NCBI RefSeq assembly: GCF_902712855.1
Contig: NZ_LR743507.1
Span: 186,001 to 250,000 of the forward strand
Source of the DNA: Variovorax paradoxus
Lineage (GTDB): Bacteria; Pseudomonadota; Gammaproteobacteria; Burkholderiales; Burkholderiaceae_C
DNA: 64,000 bases
Direction of reading: 5' to 3'
Of this stretch, positions 58,549 to 64,000 are shown piece after piece. Under the pieces are notes generated by a model, which saw nothing but the letters and a program-made list of their open reading frames with translations, was not told the DNA's origin and ran no database searches. A program made the translations under genes and the position numbers. How positions within the stretch are numbered: position 1 is the stretch's first letter; each line of letters starts with the position of its first letter.

Positions 58549-60192
58549 TCACGGTGCGCTGGGCGCGACAGGGCCGGGAGCGGCGATCGGGTTGAAGCGG
58601 ACGCGGGCGTTCACAGGGATCTGCCCCGCGCGGTCGAGGTGGTAGGTGGCGACGGAGGCGATCACCGGGTAGCCGCCGGTCAGCGGGTGGTCGGCCAGGA
58701 ACAGCACCGGCTGGCCGCTGGGCGGCACCTGGAGCGCGCCGTAGGCCGTGCCTTCGCTCGGCAGCTCGGCGTGGTTGGCGCGGGCCAGGGGTACCTCGCC
58801 CGCCAGGCGGATGCCGACGCGGTTCGATTGCGGCGTGACCGTCCACGGCTGCCTGCACAGCAGCTCGAGCGCCTCGGGCGTGAACCAGTCGGTGCGCGGG
58901 CCGGGCACGATGTCGAGCACGACCTCTTCGTGCACCGTGGGCAGGCCGTCCGGCGGCGTTTCGGGCGCACCCACCGGGGCGCCAGCCTCCACCGCGCGCA
59001 CCGGCAGCAGGTCGCCCGCGGCAATCGCCGGCGGGCCGATGCGCGCGAGGGTGTCGCTCGAGAGGCTGCCGAGCACCGGCGCCACGTCGAAGCCGCCGCG
59101 CACCGCCAGGTAGCTGCGGATGCCGGCCTGCGGCTCGCCGATTGCGAGCACGTCGCCATCGACCAGCGCGATGGGCTGGTGGCGCGGCACCGGCCATTTC
59201 GCGCCGTCGGCGCGGGTGAGCGTGACAGGGCCGTCGGCCCCGGCAATGGCCACCACCGCATCGCCGCGGCAGGCGAGCTGGAAGCCGCCGCAGGCAATCT
59301 CGATGCAGGCTGCATCCGATGCGTTGCCGACGAGGCGGTTGGCGGCCTGCAGCGAGCGCCGGTCCATCGCGCCGGAGGCGGACACGCCCTGCTTGGCCTG
59401 GCCATGGCGGCCGCCGTCCTGCAGCAGGGCCTGGAGCCCAGTCGCGCGAATCTCCAGAACGCCGGCGCCGGCCGATGCAACGGGCTGCGTCGGCGATGGC
59501 AATGGCGACGGCGACGGCGAGACCGCCGCAGCCACGGGCGTCGCGCGGGGCTGCGCCGTGACATCCACGAAGCGCACGGTGTCGCCCGGCTGCAGCAGCG
59601 CGGGCAACGCGGGCGGCACGCGCGACAGGTCCCACATGGGCGTGTCGGTGATCCCGATGATCTGCCAGCCCCCCGGGCTCGCCTGCGGGTACACCCCGCT
59701 GAAGCTGCCCGCGAGCCCCACCGCGCCAGCGGGAATGCGCGTGCGCGGCACCTTGCGGCGCGGCACGTTCAGGCTCGGGTCGCCACCGGAGAGGTAGGCG
59801 AAGCCGGGCGCGAAACCGGTGAAGGCCACCGTGTAGTCGCTGCCCGTGTGGCGGCGCACCACTTCCTCGGGCGCGATGCCCAGCAGCCCCGCCACCTCCG
59901 CGAGGTCTTCGCCGTCGTAGCGCACGGGGATCTCGATGCGCCTGTCGATGCGCGTCTCGCGCGCGTCGAGGCTGCGCAGGCCGATGCGCCGCACCAGCTC
60001 GTCCGCGGCAATGGCTGCCGGGCGGAAGGCGACGAGCAGCGTGCGCGCGGCGGGCACGATTTCCTCGACGCCCGCGATCGGCTCGGCACGCAGCGAGGCC
60101 AGCAGCGCCAGCGTCTGCGGCAGGTCGGCCAGCTCGACGAGCATGGCATTCAGGTTGACGGGCAGGAAGCGCATGGGCATGGGCGTCGTCAT
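58549..60192 (-). CDS. pxpBC: 5-Oxoprolinase subunits B and C fusion (PxpB-PxpC)
   Basis: Fusion of 547 residues. Residues 1-225 are PxpB/KipI-like (TGFAPGFAYLSGGDPSLNVPRR, GAVGLAGSFSGVYPQASPGG), then a Ser/Pro/Ala linker near 225-250 (SPSPSPLPSPTQP), then PxpC/KipA-like (LQALLQDGGRHGQAKQGVSA, SGAMDRRSLQAANRLVGN, SNRVGIRLAGE, PSEGTAYGALQVPPSGQPVL). In the three-subunit prokaryotic 5-oxoprolinase PxpABC, B and C are separate in most species. Start ATG 60192 overlaps the pxpA stop by 4 bp. Both halves are homologous to urea-amidolyase modules. Confidence 0.93.
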   Translation of the reverse strand: MTTPMPMRFLPVNLNAMLVELADLPQTLALLASLRAEPIAGVEEIVPAARTLLVAFRPAAIAADELVRRIGLRSLDARETRIDRRIEIPVRYDGEDLAEVAGLLGIAPEEVVRRHTGSDYTVAFTGFAPGFAYLSGGDPSLNVPRRKVPRTRIPAGAVGLAGSFSGVYPQASPGGWQIIGITDTPMWDLSRVPPALPALLQPGDTVRFVDVTAQPRATPVAAAVSPSPSPLPSPTQPVASAGAGVLEIRATGLQALLQDGGRHGQAKQGVSASGAMDRRSLQAANRLVGNASDAACIEIACGGFQLACRGDAVVAIAGADGPVTLTRADGAKWPVPRHQPIALVDGDVLAIGEPQAGIRSYLAVRGGFDVAPVLGSLSSDTLARIGPPAIAAGDLLPVRAVEAGAPVGAPETPPDGLPTVHEEVVLDIVPGPRTDWFTPEALELLCRQPWTVTPQSNRVGIRLAGEVPLARANHAELPSEGTAYGALQVPPSGQPVLFLADHPLTGGYPVIASVATYHLDRAGQIPVNARVRFNPIAAPGPVAPSAP

Positions 60193-60953
60193 GCAGCGTC
60201 CACGAAGGGGCGGATCGACACGCCAGACTGCTCGAGCCGCGCGCGCACCTGGCGCGCCATCTCGACCGCGCCCGGACTGTCGCCGTGCACGCAGACCGAT
60301 TCGGCCTCGATGCGCACCGTGCTGCCGTCGATGGCGGTGACCACGCCGTCGGTGGCCAGGCGCAGCATGCGCTCGGCCACCTGGTCGGCATCGTGCAGCA
60401 CCGCGCCGGATTCGCGCCGCGACACCAGCGTGCCGTTCGGCGTGTAGGCCCGGTCGGCGAACGCCTCGGCCACGGCGCGCAGGCCCTCGCCACGCGCCCA
60501 GCCCAGCAGCGGCGAGCCGGCGAGCGCCACCAGCACGAGGCTGGCGTCTATTTCGCGGATGGCGGCGATCACGTCGCGCGCCTGGCGCTCGTCGTGGGCG
60601 ATGGTGTTGTAGAGCGCGCCGTGCGGCTTCACGTAGCGCACCGTGGTGCCGGCGGCCGCGGCCAGGCCCTGGAGCGCGCCGATCTGGTAGATCACGTCGG
60701 CGCGCAGGTCGGCGCTTTCCACGTCCATGTTGCGGCGCCCGAACCCCACCAGGTCGCGGTACGCCACGTGGGCGCCGACCGCGACGCCGCGTTCCTTGGC
60801 CTGTCGCAGCGTGCGCAGGATGCCGGCCGGGTCGCCGGCATGGAAGCCGCAGGCCACGTTGGCGCTGCTCACGAGCGACAGCATCGCGGCGTCGTCGCCC
60901 ATGCGCCACACGCCCAGGCTCTCGCCGAGGTCACTGTTCAGGTCGATGTTCAT
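60189..60953 (-). CDS. pxpA: 5-Oxoprolinase subunit A (LamB/YcsF family)
   Basis: ATP-dependent 5-oxoprolinase subunit, 254 residues. IDLNSDLGESLGVWRMGDDA, SSANVACGFHAGDPAGILRT, VGAHVAYRDLVGFGRRNM, VKPHGALYNTIAHD and ESVCVHGDSPGAVEMA are diagnostic of the LamB/YcsF family. ATG at 60953 after the ORF extension upstream (to 60983) that lacks family sequence. Opens the pxpA-pxpBC pair with a 4-bp overlap; converts 5-oxoproline to glutamate with pxpBC. Confidence 0.95.
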   Translation of the reverse strand: MNIDLNSDLGESLGVWRMGDDAAMLSLVSSANVACGFHAGDPAGILRTLRQAKERGVAVGAHVAYRDLVGFGRRNMDVESADLRADVIYQIGALQGLAAAAGTTVRYVKPHGALYNTIAHDERQARDVIAAIREIDASLVLVALAGSPLLGWARGEGLRAVAEAFADRAYTPNGTLVSRRESGAVLHDADQVAERMLRLATDGVVTAIDGSTVRIEAESVCVHGDSPGAVEMARQVRARLEQSGVSIRPFVDAA

Positions 60954-61005
60954 CGTGTTCGTCTCCGGCGTGCGGTGGCGCACGCCTCAAGGGGTCAATG
61001 CAGGG

Positions 61006-61692
61006 TCAGTGCAGGCGGCCGGCGGTCTCGCGCACGTCGTCGCGCACGGTCAGCGCGGTGCGGATCGCCACGCGGAAGGCCTCGACCTGCGCAGCCAGCG
61101 CCATGCTCGCCACGCCGGGCTTGGGCGCAGCCTGCTCGGGCAGGTAGGGCACGTGCACGAAGCCGCCGCGCGTGAGCGCGAGTGCCGCCCGCGTGGCGAG
61201 CCGGTGCATCAGCGCATAGAAGATGTGGTTGCACACGAAGGTGCCGGCAGTGTTCGACACCGCCGCGGGCAGCCCGGCCGCGCGCATGTCGCGCACCATG
61301 GCCTTGATGGGCAGCGAGCTGAAGTACGCCGCCGGCCCACCGGCCACCACCTCGACGTCGATCGGCTGGCGGCCGGCGTTGTCGGGAATGCGCGCGTCGT
61401 CCACGTTCAGCGCGGCGCGCTCCATCGAGATCTCGGTGCGCCCGCCCGCCGCGCCCACGCACAGCACCAGCGGCAACGCCGCGCCCGTGGCATGGATGTC
61501 CGCCAGCGCCGCGTCGAGCGTGTCGATGGCGCGGCCGAACACGCAGGGCAGCTGCACCGCCTGCACCACAGCGCCTTCGCAGGCCCAGCCGTCGAGCGCG
61601 CGGGCGATCTCCCACGCGGGGTTGACGGGATCGTTCTCGAAGGGCTCGAAGCCCGCGAGCAGCACGCGCGGTGCGGTGGAAACGGAGCTCAT
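61006..61692 (-). CDS. pcp: Pyroglutamyl-peptidase I
   Basis: Cysteine peptidase that removes N-terminal pyroglutamate from peptides, 228 residues. The catalytic triad is visible: E91 in ISMERAALNVDD, C154 in SNTAGTFVCNHIFYALMHRL (cut to the core) and H180 in GFVHVPYLP. LLAGFEPFENDPVNPAWEIA is the N-terminal signature. Cytoplasmic. Placed between the transporter genes and pxpA, so it supplies free 5-oxoproline for the oxoprolinase. ATG at 61692, 10 bp after the DUF979 gene. Confidence 0.94.
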   Translation of the reverse strand: MSSVSTAPRVLLAGFEPFENDPVNPAWEIARALDGWACEGAVVQAVQLPCVFGRAIDTLDAALADIHATGAALPLVLCVGAAGGRTEISMERAALNVDDARIPDNAGRQPIDVEVVAGGPAAYFSSLPIKAMVRDMRAAGLPAAVSNTAGTFVCNHIFYALMHRLATRAALALTRGGFVHVPYLPEQAAPKPGVASMALAAQVEAFRVAIRTALTVRDDVRETAGRLH

Positions 61693-61702
61693 GCGCGGCG
61701 CC

Positions 61703-62659
61703 TCAACGGAACATCAGGAAGTACATCAGGAAGATGTTGACCACCAGCAGGGCGGCGGCGGTCGGCACCTGCACCTTGATCACCGCGTTCTTGTCGGGCA
61801 GCTCCAGCAGCGCCGCGGGCACGATGTTGAAGTTGGCCGCCATCGGCGTCATCAGCGTGCCGCAGTAGCCCGAGAACATGCCGATCGCCGCCATCACGGC
61901 CGGGTCGCCGTGGTACACGCCCACCAGCACCGGCACGCCCACGCCGCCCGTCATCACCGGGAAGGCCGCGAAGCCGTTGCCCATGATGATGGTGAACAGC
62001 GCCATGCCCAGCACATAGACGGCGACCGCCACGAAGCGGATGTCCATGTTGATGTAGCTGGTGGTGATGTACGCCACGGCCTTGCCCACGCCCGCGTCGG
62101 AGAACACCAGGCCCAGCATGCCGAGCATCTGCGGCAGCACCACGGCCCAGCCGAGCGCGTCGGTCAGGCGGCGCGACTCGCGCAGGCCCTGCACCGGGGT
62201 CTCGCGCGTCAGCCAGCAGGCCAGCGCCAGCGCCACCACGCAGCCCACGCCCAGGCTCACCAGCGTGGTGTTCTTCGGGTCGAGCAGGAAGGCGTCGCCG
62301 ATCTTCACCTTGCTCATGAGCACGGTGCCGATCACGGTGACCAGCGGAATGGCCAGGGCGGGCATGAAGAGCTTGTTGCCCAGGCGTTTTGCGCTGGCGG
62401 CGTACTCGGTGGCCGAGGGCTCGCGGTGCTTGCCCGCACCCACGCCGCGCATGCCGGCGATGACGGCCATGGCGACGGCGCCCACGCCGACCCAGGCCGG
62501 CGGCAGCTTGTCGCCGACCAGGAACACGAGCGCGTAGAGCGCCCAGAACAGGCCGCTGGTGTAGCGCTTGGGGTGCTGGCGGTCGGTCAGCGTCATGATG
62601 GCCGTGATCGCCAGGATCAGGCCCACCAGGATGTAGAGGTGCTGGATCGAGAGAATCAT
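61703..62659 (-). CDS. DUF979-family 5-oxoproline transporter subunit
   Basis: Polytopic membrane protein of 318 residues: YILVGLILAITAIMTLTDRQ, YTSGLFWALYALVFLVGDKL, MFSGYCGTLMTPMAANFNIV and VPAALLELPDKNAVIKVQVP. Family DUF979 pairs with DUF969 and is named by current annotation pipelines as a 5-oxoproline transporter subunit from genomic context; direct transport evidence is limited. ATG at 62659, two bases after the DUF969 stop. Its place directly before pcp and pxp genes fits uptake of pyroglutamate. Confidence 0.88.
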   Translation of the reverse strand: MILSIQHLYILVGLILAITAIMTLTDRQHPKRYTSGLFWALYALVFLVGDKLPPAWVGVGAVAMAVIAGMRGVGAGKHREPSATEYAASAKRLGNKLFMPALAIPLVTVIGTVLMSKVKIGDAFLLDPKNTTLVSLGVGCVVALALACWLTRETPVQGLRESRRLTDALGWAVVLPQMLGMLGLVFSDAGVGKAVAYITTSYINMDIRFVAVAVYVLGMALFTIIMGNGFAAFPVMTGGVGVPVLVGVYHGDPAVMAAIGMFSGYCGTLMTPMAANFNIVPAALLELPDKNAVIKVQVPTAAALLVVNIFLMYFLMFR

Positions 62660-62661
62660 GA

Positions 62662-63402
62662 TCAGCGGCCTTCCTGCGCGGCAACGGCGGGCACGGCCGG
62701 CTCCTGCTTCACGCCTTCCATCTCGCGGGCGATCGACTGGTCGAGCCGGCGCAGGCGCCAGGCGTGGATGACGAAGGCGGCGATGGCCGTCGGGATGCCC
62801 CACAGCGCGATGTGCAGCGGCTCCACGTCGATGCCGGCCTCGTGCAGGAAGGTGCTCATCAGCACGATGGCGCCGAAGGCCACGAAGATGTCCTCGCCGA
62901 AGAAAAGGCCCACGTTGTCGGTGGCCGCGGCGTAGGCGCGCAGCTTGTGGCGCAGGCGCTCGGGCAGCTTGCCGTAGCGCGTTTCCGTGGCGCCCTCGGC
63001 CATCGGCGCCAGCAGCGGGCGAACCATCTGCGGGTGGCCGCCCAGGCTGGTCAGGCCGACGGCGGCGGTGAGTTCGCGCGCGGCGAGGTAGACGATCAGC
63101 AGGCGGCCGGCGGTGGCCGACTTGATGCGGCTGATCCAGTTCTGCGCATGCTGGCGCAGGCCGTGGCGCTCGAGCAGGCCGATGACGGCCAGCGGCAGAA
63201 GAATGATCAGCGGCAGGTTGCGCGTCTTGATGAAGCCGCTGCCGATGGCCGTGAGGATGGCCATCGGGCCGAAGCCCGCGGCGGCCGCCGTCACGATGGC
63301 CGTGACGATCACCACCAGCATCGGATTGAAGCGCAGGATGAAGCCCGCAATGATCACGGCCACGCCGATCAAGGGCCACAGATGAGGGATGTCAGGAGTC
63401 AT
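62662..63402 (-). CDS. DUF969-family 5-oxoproline transporter subunit
   Basis: Membrane protein of 246 residues: LWPLIGVAVIIAGFILRFNP, TKNLPLIILLPL-like segment RNLPLIILLPLAVIGLLERH, AARELTAAVGLTSLGGHPQM, DNVGLFFGEDIFVAFGAI. It is the first gene of the pyroglutamate operon and partner of DUF979. ATG at 63402. The FCD/GntR-type operator at 63522 lies 120 bp upstream in the divergent promoter region. Confidence 0.88.
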   Translation of the reverse strand: MTPDIPHLWPLIGVAVIIAGFILRFNPMLVVIVTAIVTAAAAGFGPMAILTAIGSGFIKTRNLPLIILLPLAVIGLLERHGLRQHAQNWISRIKSATAGRLLIVYLAARELTAAVGLTSLGGHPQMVRPLLAPMAEGATETRYGKLPERLRHKLRAYAAATDNVGLFFGEDIFVAFGAIVLMSTFLHEAGIDVEPLHIALWGIPTAIAAFVIHAWRLRRLDQSIAREMEGVKQEPAVPAVAAQEGR

Positions 63403-63711
63403 GTTGGTCTTTCGTTTTGGGATTCAGAGACACCTTGCGCGGGGGCGCCGGCCATTTGCTTAACGCAAACCTCGTGCCAATGAATGAGCAATCGAAAACA
63501 TATGAATCACTCATTTATCGGAAATTGTTGAACAATTTTGGTGAGTGTGCCCAACAACGGTGCCGAGCCGGCTCCATGTAAACCCTAAGTTCGCCGGCTT
63601 CCGGTGCACAGGGCGCAGGCCCCGCGCGCGCGGCGCCCCGGGGGAAATCTGCTAAAAACCACCGGCCTTCCCGCGCTTTCCGGCGGCCTTCGCCTCTTTC
63701 CCACTTCCGGC
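63403..63711. other. Divergent promoter region of the pyroglutamate locus
   Basis: 309 bp without a gene, between the divergent DUF969 and GntR-type genes. It holds the operator-like palindrome at 63522-63538 and an AT-rich stretch at 63481-63540, including a loose AATGAG/CTCATT pair (63483-63488 and 63510-63515). Nothing distinct is seen in 63560-63711 apart from the regulator's leader. Confidence 0.6.
63522..63538. promoter_or_regulatory. GntR/FCD-type operator
   Basis: Perfect dyad AAATTGTT-G-AACAATTT. The core TTGTTGAACAA fits the TnGTnnnACnA pattern known for FadR-subfamily GntR repressors. It sits between the pyroglutamate operon (start 63402) and the FCD/GntR-like regulator (start 63712), so this regulator probably controls both. 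Confidence 0.7.
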
Positions 63712-64000
63712 ATGACCTCACTGGCTTCCCCGACCTCTCCCGCTTCGCCAGCCGCCGGCACGCAGACGCTCAACGACCGGGTCGCCGAGCTCATCCGGCA
63801 GAAGATCGTGAAGGGCGAGTTCTCGCCGGGGCAGCGGCTGTCGGAAGCCGCGCTGGCCGACAGCTTCGAGATTTCGCGCAACACCCTGCGCGAGGTCTTC
63901 CGCACGCTGACCAAGGAAGGACTGCTCAAGCACGCGCCCAACCGCGGCGTGTTCGTGGCGGTGCCCAGCATCGCGTCGATCATCGACATCTACCGCGTGC
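63712..64000 (+). CDS. GntR-family regulator (FCD subfamily), cut by window edge
   Basis: Only the first 96 residues are in the window. A winged-helix GntR domain is clear: LNDRVAELIRQKIVKGEFSP, GQRLSEAALADSFEISRNTL, REVFRTLTKEGLLKHAPNRG and VFVAVPS. The following IASIIDIYRV opens the linker to a ligand domain, probably FCD. ATG at 63712. It is divergent from the pyroglutamate operon, with a matching operator between, so pyroglutamate or a derived acid is the likely effector. That is inference. Confidence 0.88.
   Translation, partial: MTSLASPTSPASPAAGTQTLNDRVAELIRQKIVKGEFSPGQRLSEAALADSFEISRNTLREVFRTLTKEGLLKHAPNRGVFVAVPSIASIIDIYRV

Overview
The window is a GC-rich, gene-dense piece of a betaproteobacterial chromosome. 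It looks like Comamonadaceae and most like Variovorax. The basis is the protein content: several Bug-type receptors, a fused 2-aminobenzoyl-CoA monooxygenase/reductase, a ParD-like/map gene pair, a DUF1840 protein, and ribosomal proteins of betaproteobacterial type. This is inference from recognised families; no database was searched. I see no insertion sequence, prophage or CRISPR array. About 66 protein genes and one tRNA are supported. The long ORFs on opposite strands are shadows caused by GC-rich third codon positions.

Layout, 1-20 kb. A xylose-type ABC transporter (permease cut by the edge, binding protein complete) has a ROK-type operator upstream. Small stress or hypothetical genes and an alpha/beta hydrolase follow. 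Next are a NarL-type regulator overlapping a cardiolipin synthase, and a LysR / Bug receptor / M81 (MlrC) unit. From 10.8 to 19.3 kb lies a signalling island: an OmpR regulator, a 1,710-residue kinase-like/ATPase/GAF/histidine-kinase protein, a FixJ-type regulator, a lone receiver and a small histidine kinase. Related CATAC/GTATG-type repeats precede three of these genes.

Layout, 19-38 kb. A ParD-like/map bicistron sits beside an intergenic region with DnaA-box and DnaA-trio-like sequence. Then come an E1-only 2-oxoacid dehydrogenase pair, MarR, peroxiredoxin, LysR/SDR/LysR genes, a second Bug receptor, DUF1840 and cyclopropane fatty acid synthase. An aryl-CoA operon (29.8-36.8 kb) encodes monooxygenase/reductase, MarR, enoyl-CoA hydratase, acyl-CoA dehydrogenase, benzoate/2-aminobenzoate-CoA ligase and a Rid-family protein, probably for anthranilate-type substrates. 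A GlxA-type regulator and an HD-domain protein close the block.

Layout, 38-64 kb. The spc/alpha ribosomal operons run rplN to rplQ on the minus strand. An initiator tRNA lies 18 nt behind rplQ and a strong terminator follows it. Next are a phytase-like lipoprotein, proC, a MaoC-type protein, ubiA, dps, oxyR and a PAS-GGDEF-EAL protein. The right end is a pyroglutamate (5-oxoproline) locus: a GntR/FCD regulator with its operator, DUF969/DUF979 transporter, pyroglutamyl peptidase, PxpA, a PxpB-PxpC fusion, a biotin carboxylase/BCCP protein and a TRAP receptor. The biotin enzyme beside carboxyltransferase-like PxpBC is the most interesting biological proposal in the window.
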